Shown here: positions 1 to 37,301 of the stretch, piece by piece
How the letters are laid out: every line of letters begins with the position of its first letter
Position numbering within the stretch: the stretch's first letter is position 1
DNA from: Zizania palustris
Taxonomy: Eukaryota; Streptophyta; Magnoliopsida; Poales; Poaceae
NCBI GenBank assembly: GCA_019279435.1
Contig: JAAALK010000283.1
Location: 64,400,642 to 64,464,641 of the forward strand
DNA: 64,000 nt
Direction: 5' to 3'
Translations under genes and position numbers: made by a program
Notes under the pieces: model-generated
The model's input: the letters and a program-made list of their open reading frames with translations, nothing else
Database searches by the model: none
Told to the model about the DNA's origin: nothing

Positions 1-1407
1 CGCTTGAACAAGGAACACAATAAAATGAACTCTGGATGAATACAGCGAGGTGTGTGGCTACAGGAGCTCAACAGTAAATGCTCAAAGTGTTAAATGATAC
101 CTACCGAGCCCCCATATTTATAGCCTACAGTTCACCCAAAGGAATTGACTACTTTACCCCTAGGGTTTACATTGGTTTTGTCTCTACAGAACTGAGGGGT
201 ACAAAAGATAGTCAACTTTATTGGAGGCTTCTCTGTCAGCCTTTGCAGATGGGACAGCGCCAGCTTTTTGCAGAGCAGACACTGTCAGACTTGCAGCCTT
301 TGACCTTTCCGAAGCCCCCCTTCGCACGCGAGGGGTGCGGTAGCTTCGGTGAGAAGCCTTGAACCAGATGGCCTTCGCTTCACCGAAGGCAGCCTTCGAT
401 ACAGTGATGGTTTTGAGCCGAAGCCGTCAAAGCCCTTGGGCCTTCGCACCAACACCTCTGGAGTGGACCACCACGGCTTCGCAGCTTCCGCCCAGCTCGA
501 ACTCCGTCAGTCCGTGTACCGAAGCCATGCAGGCCGAAGCACCACAAGACAACCACACTCCGAAGCTAGCCTCGCTTCGAAGCCTTCCTCACTCCGAAGC
601 CCCACCTTCGGAGTAGCACCCTTCGAAGTCCCTCCTTCGTCCAAGGCCACCGCACGAAGCATTCCATGAGCACTTCGTCGCAGTGTCTCTCCCCGAGCAC
701 ACTCTTCGACGAGCCTCACCCGGACCATGCCTTCGATGCGCCTCGACTTCTGAGACCTTCGTCGAGTACCTTCGAATGTCTCCCTCCGGAGCACACTTCG
801 AACTCCTTGCCTCCGTAGAGGACTTGATGCAACCAACTCCGAAGTCACTCCCTCCGGAGTACCTTCGAAGTGCCTCGCCTCCGAGAACTTTGTCTCGGAG
901 TACCTTCAGTCGGAGCCACGCTCCGCACTCTCTGCCTTCACCTGGCGCACCTCGACCCGAGGATCGACCCGGAACCCCTTCGCAGCCACCATGACGGAGC
1001 TCCCCGCTCCCCTGGCATCAAGCCTCCCGCTTGACCCAGGTTCACCTGCCGCGAACCTGTCCGTCGCCTCTGAAGTCCCTGCGCACCACAGACAAGCAGA
1101 CAAATGTTTCTAGTACTCCGGAGACCTCTCCGGGTTAGCAACCTTCGGTACACACTCCGGTGTACCGCCCAAAGTACCGAAGCCTTCGGTACAAACCCAG
1201 TCATCGTGTACTGTCGGACCCCTCCGACAGGCACACTCCGCTGCCACAGCTGCAGTAACCAACCACCGAACACCCTTCGGTGAAACCACCTCCGAACACT
1301 CTTCGGAGGTCCAACCTCTGAACCCCTTCCGGAGGTACCCCTTCGAACAGAGGTTAAAAGCCTGTCAATCACTCATCACAAATACTAAAACAACCCTTGG
1401 TTTCTCA
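1..1407 (-). mobile_element. LTR-like CTTCG-rich repeat, copy A (cut by window edge)
   Basis: First of two direct copies of the same sequence; the second starts at 1856. It is GC-rich and crowded with short palindromes such as TTCGAA, CTCCGGAG and CTTCGGAG. On the minus strand it has an LTR layout: a terminus TGAGAAACC (ending at 1407), a long palindrome-rich U3-like part, then a TATA box near 114-123 and a U5-like stretch. Open frames on both strands (for example 349-669 and 507-848) are a by-product of the CTTCG composition and encode nothing recognisable. No TSD or primer-binding site can be assigned because the left end lies outside the window. Confidence 0.55.
114..123 (-). promoter_or_regulatory. 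TATA box of LTR-like copy A
   Basis: The minus strand reads CTATAAATAT followed by GGGGG. The same motif is kept in copy B at 1972-1981. It supports minus-strand orientation of the repeat. Activity is inferred only. Confidence 0.4.
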
Positions 1408-1855
1408 AACAGGCTTCGCAAGGAGTAAAAGTCCGAAGCCAAGTAGACTTCGCTCCACCCTCAACCTCGAAAACAACTCTGCTAAGTCAGTGCAGAGCGC
1501 ACACAGGGTGCTTCGAGCAGGCTTCGCACTTCACACTTCGCAAGAGTGAACTACCCTCTGAAGACTTCGACCAAGTACTTAGCAACAACAACTGGTGCTG
1601 GGCATCGTACACCGAAGGTCTAAACACACACAAACAGACTTCACTATGGGCTTCGACACAAGAAGCAAAACGGGCTACGATCAGGGCTTCGCTAGTAAGC
1701 AGCGAGGTCTAGCCTCCTGTTACACAGAGCGAACACACACTGAAAAACACACTTCGCACAAAACATCCTTCGCCTAGACAGACTTCGGTGCACTACTACT
1801 AGCGAGGTATGTAAACAAGCTCAAGCACAAAGACAACACAGAAGCAGGGCTTCGC
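1408..1855. repeat. Spacer between the two LTR-like copies
   Basis: About 450 bp of CTTCG-containing sequence between the shared right end of copy A (GGTTTCTCA) and the point where similarity to window position 1 resumes. It may hold the missing left end of copy B and a very short internal region. I found no coding domain, and neither a convincing polypurine tract nor a tRNA-complementary site on the minus strand. Either a short non-autonomous LTR element or a tandem duplication of one LTR could explain it. Confidence 0.35.
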
Positions 1856-3205
1856 CGCTTGAACAAGGAACACAAAAATTGAACTCACTGGATGAATACA
1901 ATGTATGTGGGGCTAGTACAGGAGCTCAACAGTAAATGCTCAAAGTGTTAAATGTTACCTACCCAGCCCCCATATTTATAGCCCACAGTTCACCCAAGTG
2001 AATTGACTACTTTACCCCTAGGGTTTACACTAGTTTTGTCTCTACAGAACAGAGGGGTACAAAAGGTAGTCAACTTTATTCTGGAGGCTTCTCTGTCAGC
2101 TTTGCAGAGGGGACAGCGTCATCTTTTTGCAGAGCAGACAGTGTCAGCCTTTGCAGTTTTTGACCTTCCTGAAGCCCCCCTTCGCACGCGAGGGGTGCGG
2201 TAGCTTCGGTGAGAAGGCTTGAGCCTGATGGCCTTCGCTTCACCGAAGTTAGCCTCCGATACAGTGACGGTTTTGAGCCGAAGCCGTCAAAGCCCTTGGG
2301 CCTTCGCACCACCACCTTCGGAGTGGACCACCACGGCTTCGCAGCTACTCCCAGCTCGAACTCCGTCAGTCCATGTACCGAAGCCATGCATGGCCGAAGC
2401 ACCACAAGACAACCACACTCTGAAGCCCCACCTTCGGAGTACCACCTTTCAAAATCCCTCCTTCGTCCAAGGCCTCCGCATGAAGCATTCCATGAGCACT
2501 CTCCTCGACGAGCCTCACCCGGACCATGCCTTCGATGCACCTCGACTTCTGAGACCTTCGTCGGGCAACTTCGAATGTCTCCCTCCGGGGCACACTTCGA
2601 ACGCCTTGCCTCCGCAGATGACTTGATCCACCAAACTCCGAAGTCACTCCATTCGGAGTACCTTCGAAGTGCCTCACCTCCGAGGACTTTGTCTCGGAGT
2701 ACCTTCACCCGGAGCCACGCTCCGCACTTACTGCCTTCTCCTGGTGCACCTCGACCCGAGGACCGACCCAGACCCCTTCGCAGCCACCGTGACGGAGCTC
2801 CCTGCTCCCCTGGCATCAAGCCTCCCGCTTGACCCAGGTTCTCCTGCTACGTCCGTTCGTCGCCTCCGCAGTCCCCTGCGCACCACAGACAAGCAGACAA
2901 GTGTATCTAGTACTCCGGAGACCTCTCCGGGTTAGCAACCTTCAGCACACACTCCGGTGTACCGCCCAAAGTACCGAGACCTTCGGTACGAACCCAGTCA
3001 TAGTGTACCGTCGGATCCCTCCGACAGGCACACTCCGCTGCAACAAGCTGCAGCAACACAACCACCGAACCCTTCGGTGAAACCACCTCCGAACACCTTC
3101 AGAGGTCCAACCTCCGAACCCCCTTCGGAGGTACCCCTTCGAAACAGAGGTTAAAAACCTGTCAATCACTCATCACAAACACCGAAACCAACCCTTGGTT
3201 TCTCA
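1856..3205 (-). mobile_element. LTR-like CTTCG-rich repeat, copy B
   Basis: Aligns along its length with copy A at an offset of about 1,855 bp, with small indels (copy A has an extra CTTCG-rich stretch near 560-600). It ends with the same CCTTGGTTTCTCA, and sequence changes abruptly there to the AT-rich tandem repeat, which marks a true element boundary. The TATA-like CTATAAATAT is at 1972-1981 on the minus strand. Long open frames here (for example 2076-2819) are compositional and are not called as genes. Confidence 0.55.
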
Positions 3206-4560
3206 CAAATATTTAACCATAAATTTACTTTAAACCATAACATATTCCTTCTAAAAACTCTATTTCCTCTCAAGAGAATCTCAGATTTCTTAACATTATA
3301 TATGATAAATTTCTCGAAACATTTTCAAACTTTTATCATGGTATCTACGTATAATATTATAACACTGTGATAAGTCTCGGATTTTTCAGAGTTTATTTGA
3401 TTTTTTTATAATTAAAAAACCCTTAAGCTCCACATTACGGATGAAGTGTAGTAACATAAATTTTTTAACATTTCTTTAAATTTAGTGGATAAGAACTAAA
3501 AATGGACACAAAATAGTTAATGTGATTTTTCGATAAATTTTAGTGCATTATTTTAGGTACTTGCAGTTCAAATTTCACATATTCCAATTTAAATACTAGA
3601 AACACAATTAATGAGTTAAAAATAGCAAATGGATCTAGAAAAATACAAACAATTTATATGGTATGAGATATGTTATATTTTTATTATATAAAAAAATTCA
3701 AGTTCAAACAAATATTTAATCATAAATTTACTTTAAACCATAACATATTCCTTCTCAAAACTCTATTTTCTCTTAAGAGAATCTTAGATTTCTTAACATT
3801 CTATATGATAAATTTCTCGAAACATTTTCAAAACTTTATCATGGTATCTACGTATAATATTATAACACTGTGATAAGTCTCGTATTTTTCAGACTTTATT
3901 TGATTTTTTTATAATTAAAAAACCCTTAAGCTCCACATTACCGATGAAGTGTCGTAACATAAATTTTTTAACATTTCTTTAAATTTAGTGGATAAGAAAT
4001 AAAAATGGATACAAAATAGTGAATGTGATTTTTAGATAAATTTAGTGCATTATTTTAGGTACTTGCAGTTCAAATTTCACATATTCCAATTTAAATACTA
4101 GAAACACAATTAATGAGTTAAAAATAGCAAATGGATCTGGAAAAATACAAAAAATTTATATGGTATGAGATATTTTGTATTTTGATTATATAAAAAATTC
4201 AAGTTCAGACAAATATTTAACCATATATTTATTTTAAACCATAACCTATTCCTTCTCAAAACTCTATTTTATCTTAAGAGAATCTCAGATTTCTTTAACA
4301 TTCTATATGATAAATTTTAGTGCATTATTTTAGGTACTTGCATTTCAAATTTCACATATTTCAATTTAAATCCTAGAAACACAATTAATGAGTTAAATAT
4401 AGCAAATGTATCTAAAAAAATTATATGAAATGATATAGGTTGCATTTTGATTATAAAAAAAATTAAAGTTCAAACAAATATTTAACTATCAATTTATTTT
4501 AAACCATAACTTATTAATATTCACTAACTTAAGTATTCCACAATTATATAAATAATAAAT
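3206..4560. repeat. AT-rich tandem repeat, unit about 502 bp
   Basis: The landmark CAAATATTTAA recurs at 3206, 3709, 4210 and 4475. The first two intervals are 503 and 501 bp and the third is 265 bp, from an internal deletion. Units share long blocks, for example the stretch with TTTAAACCATAAC and the stretch with GATAAATTTCTCGAAAC, and differ by scattered substitutions. No gene lies here; the 67-codon frame at 3670-3873 is inside a repeat unit. The array abuts the right terminus of copy B, so the LTR-like element may have inserted into a longer array. Confidence 0.8.
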
Positions 4561-4617
4561 AAACCATTAATATAGTGATAATATATTATCTTGAGTCTAA
4601 GTTTAATCTGTGTGAAA

Positions 4618-5103
4618 TCCTAAAACGAATACGGATGTATCCATTTCCATATCCACATTCAGCAGAATTCGGATATCCATTTCCATATCCACATCTGTAA
4701 AACGAATTCAGATATTTCCGAATATCATCCATATTTAATTCGGATACAAATACGGATATTCATATTTACAGTAATTCGAATACAAATACAGATATTCTGA
4801 CATTCATATCCATCCGTGAGAGCAACGCGGCTTTAGCAAGGCAGCAAGGCGAAAGCAGCGGTGCCGCACTGCGCGAGAGCGGCGCGGGGTGGGTACAGAG
4901 CGCTGCGAGGGCGAGAGGAAGAGCACGACGCAACTGCGCAAGCAGGGCGGGACGGCGTCGGTGCGTTATGTCGGGGTTATCCAAATAAAAAATATTCCAA
5001 ATTATGTAAAATCCAGATCCTTTTATTTTTATATCCAAACAAAATCCATATTCATATCTCTATCCAAAATTATCCTTATCTAAACCGTTTTTGAATGTTT
5101 CGA

Positions 5104-5143
<40 letters not shown>

Positions 5144-5158
5144 CCGTTTTAATCCCTA
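4618..5158. mobile_element. Non-autonomous Ac/Ds-like (hAT) relic
   Basis: AT-rich stretch with many imperfect copies of CGGATATCC, CGAATACGG and CCATTTCCATATCC, like subterminal repeats of hAT elements. The right end on the minus strand reads GTAGGGATTAAAACGGATT (about 5141-5158), which resembles the Ac/Ds terminus. The left terminus near 4618 (CCTAAAACGAATACGG) is poor. A GC-rich block at about 4820-4965 looks inserted. No transposase is present and no 8-bp TSD could be confirmed. Confidence 0.45.
5109..5140. repeat. (AT)n microsatellite
   Basis: Uninterrupted AT dinucleotide run of about 16 units, inside the right part of the Ac/Ds-like relic. Confidence 0.9.
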
Positions 5159-5406
5159 CCCTTACCGTCCAGTGGTTTTTAAAATGGCCTGGGAAAATTG
5201 GTGTTTGATTAGGCTTTTCTCTATTGATACAAGGATCACAAAACTCTCAGAGAGGCTGTAGACGACAGCCGCTGAAGGCAAAAGGAGCGGGCACAGAAGA
5301 GAAACAAGAGCTAATTGCTGATTTCCTATGTCTAAAAAAGAGCTCGTTGATGTTGCACATGATACAGTGTGGGAAAACAAAAAAAAAACTGTACCAATGT
5401 GATGTG

Positions 5407-31578
<26,172 letters not shown>

Positions 31579-31836
31579 CGCGGGCCGCGTCGGGCAAGGC
31601 GATAAGGGATCGGCGAGGGCGCTAGGCCTCCCGCTCGCGCATGCGATTGCGGCGGCAGAAGCAGGTGGATGGGGAACCCCCGGGCAGCGCCGTGAGCACC
31701 GGCGGCGCGACGGCGGGGAGAGGTGTCAGGGAGGTGGCGGCGGTGCACGGCTGCGACGCCTCGGGAGGAGAGGACGGAAGCCACGGGCGGCGGCTGCACG
31801 GCAACGCCGATTTGGGTGGTCGGCTTCGCTTCGGCA

Positions 31837-31856
31837 TGGGCCAAGTGCGTTGGGCC
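31837..31856 (-). promoter_or_regulatory. Two TGGGCC (site II) motifs upstream of the AAA ATPase
   Basis: TGGGCC occurs on the plus strand at 31837-31842 and 31851-31856, about 260-280 bp before the ATG. Site II (TGGGCY) elements are known in promoters of plant nuclear genes for mitochondrial proteins. That fits the predicted presequence. Confidence 0.45.
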
Positions 31857-31870
31857 TCCAATAAGAAGAG

Positions 31871-31880
31871 ATTTAATATA
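31871..31880 (-). promoter_or_regulatory. Possible TATA box of the AAA ATPase gene
   Basis: The minus strand reads CTATATTAAATCTC. A start site about 30 bp downstream would give a GC-rich leader of roughly 270 nt. TSS not demonstrated. Confidence 0.35.
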
Positions 31881-32061
31881 GCTTACCGAATTTGGACTCC
31901 AGTTTCATCCCCATCGAGGTTGACTTTTTGTATTTAGACCTGGATCGCCCGAATCGGTAGCAATTAGGGCATTTACGGTGCTGACCGCTTAGAAAACCTG
32001 CTATCTCTATACTATATTTGTACGCGAAAATAGGTATGGTTGAGAAACTAATCTGCTACCG

Positions 32062-32640
32062 TGTAATTCAGAGTTTCATACAAATAACATAAATATAACA
32101 TATATAAGAAAGTCAAACACTTTATTGCTCGAATTCAATTGTATATAATTGAGGAGAGTACTTGTGATCCTCTACTTATAGATTAAAACCCCTAAAAGAT
32201 AGATATGCCCACAACCAAATTTGGTTATCGTAATTTGTAGGATTTTGATTTCCTAACACTCCTTCGACACTTCTCGCGACATGCATATATCTCATCAAAA
32301 CTTCCTAAAAAACTAGTGGAAAAATTGAAATAAAGAATATATAGCGTGCGTCTTGGTTGCGCAAATTGAGGTCATTAAAAACCTTAATATATGAAACTTC
32401 AGGAAAACTCATTCAAGTGAAAAAGAGTACAATTCACCTAACTCATAAAATATTTGGGTACTTAGTCTGCTTGACTAAGATTCAATTCTTCTTGTTAGTG
32501 TTATGTGAAGTTTCTCCCTTGAAATGCACAAGTGTTTAAGTCTAATGAACACATCTTTCAAAACTAGAAGTTGGGAGACACTTAGTGAATAATCTACGAG
32601 ATTTTTCAAATGACTTGATGTATATCACCTTTGGTTGGGA
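32062..32640 (-). mobile_element. 3' end of a degraded copia element
   Basis: On the minus strand, codons for TKCLPTSSFERCVH (about 32540-32581), the end of a copia RNase H, are followed by decayed sequence and a GAAGGAG tract. Then comes an LTR at 32062-32258 running TGTTAGGAAATC to ...GAATTACA. After it, CGGTAGCAGATTA resembles a primer-binding site, so this LTR may be 5' of another copy now lost. No TSD found. Confidence 0.55.
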
Positions 32641-32644
32641 AAAA

Positions 32645-32846
32645 TCAAGAAACCAATCTTGCAAGACCTAGTGATGATGCAGTTCTAGAGGTATTAGATA
32701 GTATGTGTGGTGACGCCACAAATGTAACACAAAGAACCACAACTTCATGTTTATAGGAAAAATGGAAAATTTTGAGTTTGTACTTATATTGCATCTCATG
32801 ATCAAAATATCGAATAAAACTAATGATATGTCACAATGTTTTAAAA
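32645..32846 (+). pseudogene. hAT (DUF4371/MYM-type) transposase relic, left fragment
   Basis: Encodes LDSMCGDATN, then after a stop KMENFEFVLILHLMIKIL and NKTNDMSQCFKR. These match the middle of plant hAT transposases of the zinc-finger MYM-like type. The CACTA element is inserted directly after QCFKR; the match continues at 41387. Confidence 0.6.
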
Positions 32847-32875
32847 GAACACTACAGGAAAACGATAAACTTTCG

Positions 32876-33062
32876 TCAGCCAAATTAACTTCCGTCGGCG
32901 ACGGAAGTTAACTTAACTTCTGTCGGCTTCTAACAGTGGCCGACGGAAGTTAGCGGGGATTTTTCCGCGGCCGATCGGATCCCCCTAACTTCCGTCGGTC
33001 AGCATTAAAGCCGACGGAAGTTAGCTTCCGTCGGCTTTAATGCTGGCCGACGGAAGTTATGG
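32876..33062. repeat. CACTA left subterminal repeats
   Basis: Cluster of AACTTCCGTCGGC and its inverse GCCGACGGAAGTT, several as head-to-head pairs able to pair with each other. A GC-rich first-exon-like stretch of CCGCC repeats (33110-33475) follows; its long frames on both strands are compositional. Confidence 0.85.
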
Positions 33063-33889
33063 GGCTTTTCCCCCAACCGCGCGCGCGTACAGGGAGCCCT
33101 AACTCCCTATACACGCGCGCCCGGCCCGTTCCCCGCCGCCGCCGCTCCTGCGCCCGCCGCTCCTGCGCCTGCCGCCTCCCGCCGCCGCCGGTCGCCCGGT
33201 CCCGCGCGCCGCCCGCTGCCGCCGCCTCCCACGCCGACCCGCGCCGCCCGCTACCGCCGCCTCGCTCCCGCCGGCGTCGCCGCCGGTGTCGCCCGGTCCC
33301 GCGCCGCTCCTCCCCGCCGCCTCTGGCCAGCCGCCGCCGACCGCGCGCCCGTGCCCGCTGCTCCTCCCTGCTGCCGCCGACCGCCGCCGCCTCCGGCCAC
33401 TGCCCGTCATCGCCGGCCCTCGCCGCCCATCGTCGTCGCCCGTCGTCGTCGCCTGTCGCCGCCCGTCGATCAAGTAAGTACGCCACCGGTGTTGTTGGAA
33501 GAACATGAATTATTTAGAGCAGGCTTGCAGGATCATTACAAAGAACAAGTTGTAGGTTGGCCTTATTTTTGCTTCTGCAAAACATGAATGATTGGAATAT
33601 GTTTATATTCCATAATGCATGAAGTTATGTTAAACATGTTGTGATCATAATATACATATGAAATAATGGGCGATAGACTTGAGTGAGATTTTTACACTAC
33701 TAAATTGCTAACATACATCACTGGGGAAATGAGTAGTTCTTTTTGGGCACTTTTTTACACTTCCAAGTTATCTCATAATTTCTCATGGTAATTTCATGAA
33801 TTATCAATCTATGGTCAAGCTGAAGACTCTTAAAGCATTCATAAAATTTTTGGGTAGTGCAAAGCGAACTGTTCGATAGATAAAATTTT

Positions 33890-33978
33890 TGCCGACGGAA
33901 GTTAGCTTCTTCCGTCGGGAAAGGGCTAACTTCCGTCGGCTTTGGCCGACGGAAGTTGCCTGTTTTGTTGAAGACAAG
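33890..33978 (+). repeat. Internal copy of the CACTA 3' terminus
   Basis: Matches 41308-41383 closely: CGGAAGTTAGCTTCTTCCGTC, GGGAAAGGGCTAACTTCC, GGCCGACGGAAGTTGCCTG, then TTTTGTTGAAG where the true terminus has GATTGTTGTAGTG. Subterminal motifs are otherwise confined to the two ends. Confidence 0.75.
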
Positions 33979-34264
33979 TTCTACAACTACTACTGTGATG
34001 TATTGTTATTATTTTTAATGCAAGTCTCAACAAGTTTATGAATTTGTTTGAGTGTTGTTGTGAATTAATGCAATTGCTAATTCAACAATGGTCAGTATAT
34101 ATAGTGGTAGAACTAGCTTCTTGTATTTTTTTCGTATCCAATTTTTTATTTGACAACAACGTAGATAGTGTAATGAAACCTATGCGTCACCCGTTTCGGA
34201 CCAACATGTCTCACATGTGTCATGCGTGTGAGATGTGTAGGTCCGGAATTGTCCCTTTTTGGAC

Positions 34265-34456
34265 AGCCTCAGAGTGGGCGACAGAGCGTGGTTTTATGAT
34301 GAGTCATGAGTCCGAATGGGATTTCAGTAACATAACCTTGTTGTTCTCCATTGCACCACTATCAGGCGTGCAATTGGAGAACAGCGGGGTTATGCTGCTG
34401 AAATTCCGTTCGGACTCATGGCTCGTCATAAATACCATGTTTTGTCGGTCACTCTT
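34265..34456 (+). repeat. Imperfect inverted repeat (hairpin) inside the CACTA element
   Basis: Left arm carries CATGAGTCCGAATGGGATTT, CAGTAACATAACC and GTTCTCCATTGCAC. The right arm is its inverse (GTGCAATTGGAGAAC, GGTTATGCTGCTG, CCGTTCGGACTCATG). Arms of about 70-90 bp flank a loop of about 10 nt near 34358-34367. Most differences between arms are C/T or G/A changes that still allow G-U pairing in RNA. Confidence 0.75.
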
Positions 34457-34680
34457 GGGTGGGTTTAGGACCTATATTTTCCTATAGACCATGGTTGTCA
34501 CGGTATCGCCTGCGCCGACTAGGCGTCCAGGCGGTCACCGTCGGACGCCATGGTGAATCGCGTCGCCGGCGGGCTCTGCTTCCCCTTGCGTCGCCGGCCG
34601 CCTGGCCGCCTCTACTTCCCCTCCGTTGTCCGGAGGCGGGGGGTGGCCAGGGTGTGTGTATGTTGCGAGCCCCTTGATTG

Positions 34681-37229
34681 AATGAATGTTTTGCATATAG
34701 AATAGCTGAGGACGACCGACGGTGGATGTATAGTGGTTGGATGAAAAGTGGAGCTCACACGAGGGAGTGGGTAATCAACGCTGAGAAATTTGTTGATCGT
34801 GCATTCGCTTTGACAACAAACACTGGCGCGAGGTGCCCATGCATGAAGTGCAGAAATTCTCGTTGGCAAGACAAGAGGACGTTGTCATTGCATATTTGCA
34901 AATATGGTTTCGTGCCAGGTTATGAAGTTTGGTCTTTTCACGGCGAGACGGGCCGTGAAAAAACGGTATTAGTAGTGGAAGAAGAAGATGATAGCGTTGC
35001 TGACGATAGGATGGATGAGATGGTTGATGCTATACGACCGGAGTTTGAATCAAACCCCGAGGATCCTCCAACACCGGAGGTTCAAAAGTTTTTCGACATC
35101 CTTCGAGCTTCAGAAGAGCCATTGCATGAGCACACCACCGTAAGCGTTCTCGCTTTCGTGACTCGTATTATGGCTATTAAGTCAAAGTTTGCATTTTCAA
35201 ACAATTGTTATAAGGAGCTCTTGAATCTGATCAGCGATATCCTTTCTAAGAACCTTAAGGTGCCGAAAGACATGTATCAGTCAAAGAAAATGCTTTCTGC
35301 TCTCGGTATGGAGTATGAGAAGATTGATGTGTGCCGAGATAATTGTATGTTGTTCTGGAAAGAACATAGTAATGAGGTGAAATGCTTAAAATGTTGTAAA
35401 CCGAGATTCGTAGAGGTCGTAAATTAAGACGGAGAGAAGGTTACGACAGAGGTTGCTCATAAGCAACTTCGTTACATGCATCTTACACCTCGGGTGAAAC
35501 GATTGTTTCTCTCAAAGAAAACCGCTAGACATATGCGATGGCATAAAGAAGGTGTACGTGAGAATAATCAAGTAATGGTGCACCCATCTGATGGTGCGGC
35601 ATGGAAGGCTCTAGATGATTTTGATGCAGACTTTGCTAGTGATGCAAGGAATGTTCGCATCGGGTTGGCAACTGATGGATTCACGCCTTTCAATGTAATG
35701 GCATCGTCGTACTCTTGTTGGCCTGTGTTTGCTATTCCATACAACCTTCCACCTTCATTTTGTATGAAATATGAATTTATGTTCCTGTGTCTCATTATAC
35801 CCGGTCCAGATCATCCTAGAACACGACTAAACGTGATGCTGAAGCCCTTAATTGAAGAGTTGAAACAATTGTGGAAAGGAGTTGAAGCATATGACTATGA
35901 CCAGAAACAAAAATTCAATCTTCGAGTTGTGTATCTGTGATCGGTCCACGATTTTCCGGCATACGGTATTTTTTCTGGTTGGAGTTGTCATGGAAGGTTG
36001 ACATGCCCGATATGTGCGGAGGACACAGATTGTTTCCGTTTGAACTTCGGGGGAAAGATTTGTTACTTTGATTGCCATAGATGCTTTTTGTCCATGAATC
36101 ACCCATTTAGGTTACAGAGGAACAATTTCAAGAAGGACAGCATTGTTGTAAAGGGACCACCAAGGCGTTTAAATGGTACAGAAATCGCTGATATGCTGAA
36201 TGAGTTGGTCCTTAATGAAAATGAGGATGGATTTGTAGGATTCGGAACCGAACATAATTGGACCCACATATGTGGCTTATGGGAACTGTCGTATGTCAAA
36301 TCACTAATTCTGATGCACAACATTGACGTTATGCATCAGGAACGTAATGTTGGTGAAAGCATTATAAGTACATGTATGGATTTTACTGACAGGATAAAAG
36401 ATAATGTAAAGGCGAGAAGAGATTTAGCTGAGATTTGTAATCGACCAACCCTTGAGTTGACGAATAGTGGTGGCAAGTCACGTGCCCCATTTTGTTTAAA
36501 ACCTAAAGAAAAAAACAAGTAATGAGGTGGTTGAAAAATTTGAAATTCCCAGATGGTTACGCCGCGAGATTTAGAACAGCTGTGAACTTGAAGACAGGGA
36601 AATTAAATGGATTGAAAAGTCACGATTACCACATAATAATGGAAAGACTCCTTCCTGTAATGTTTCGTGGGTACCTGAATGATGATGTGTGGAAGGCATT
36701 AGCTGAGCTGAGCCATTTTTATAGACAACTTTGTGCGAAAGAAATTAAGAAAGATATGATGGAGATGCTAGAGAAAGAGATCCCGGTGCTTTTATGTAAA
36801 CTGGAAAAAATATTCCCTCCAGGGTTCTTCAATCCAATGCAACATTTACCGGTTCATCTGCCATATGAAGCTAAGGTAGGTGGCCCTGTGCAATATAGGT
36901 GGATGTATCATATTGAAAGGTCCCTAAAGAAGCTTAGAGCGATGGTTGGTAATAAGGCCAGAGTTGAAGGTTGCATCGCAGAAGAATTTAAATTGAAAGA
37001 GATAGCATACTTCACTAGGGTATACTTCGCTGAGCATCACAATGTCAACACACCTGCTACACGGTACCATATGGATGAAGACCATCCTTGTAGTGATCTC
37101 CAAATATTTGGGTGGAAGGGCATAACTGTTGGTGTCTCCACGACATATTATGTAACTCAGGAAGAACGAACAAATGCCTTGCTCTACATGTACTCAAATA
37201 TGGAAGAGATGGAACAATATTTCGCGTAA
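34681..37229 (+). pseudogene. CACTA TNPD-type transposase, first exon, broken
   Basis: Transposase-associated domain first (WMYSGWMKSGAHTREWV, CPCMKCRNSRWQDK), then the Transposase_21 core (KTARHMRWHKEG, VMVHPSDGAAWKALDDFD, RNVRIGLATDGFTPF, LIIPGPDHPRTRLNVMLKPL), then DUF4218 (LPVMFRGYLND, FFNPMQHLPVHLPYEA). Breaks: stop TAA at 35425, TGA at 35938 where a Trp is usual (YL-stop-SVHDFPAYG), and a frameshift at about 36510-36522 just before MRWLKNLKFPDGY. Only three small lesions separate it from an open frame. Confidence 0.88.
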
Positions 37230-37301
37230 GTGATTCATTTTAGTTTTATATTTTACCTCCAAAATTTATACCCGTTTGTTTACCTATTCGTTACATTGAC
37301 A

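Noticed and set aside
2076..2832. 247- and 207-codon frames in LTR-like copy B
   Set aside because: Repeated CTTCG/CTCCG motifs; the matching stretch of copy A has them broken differently, so there is no coding constraint.
33037..33508. 149-codon frames on both strands in the CACTA leader
   Set aside because: Simple CCG/CGC repeats; symmetrical open frames on both strands are compositional.
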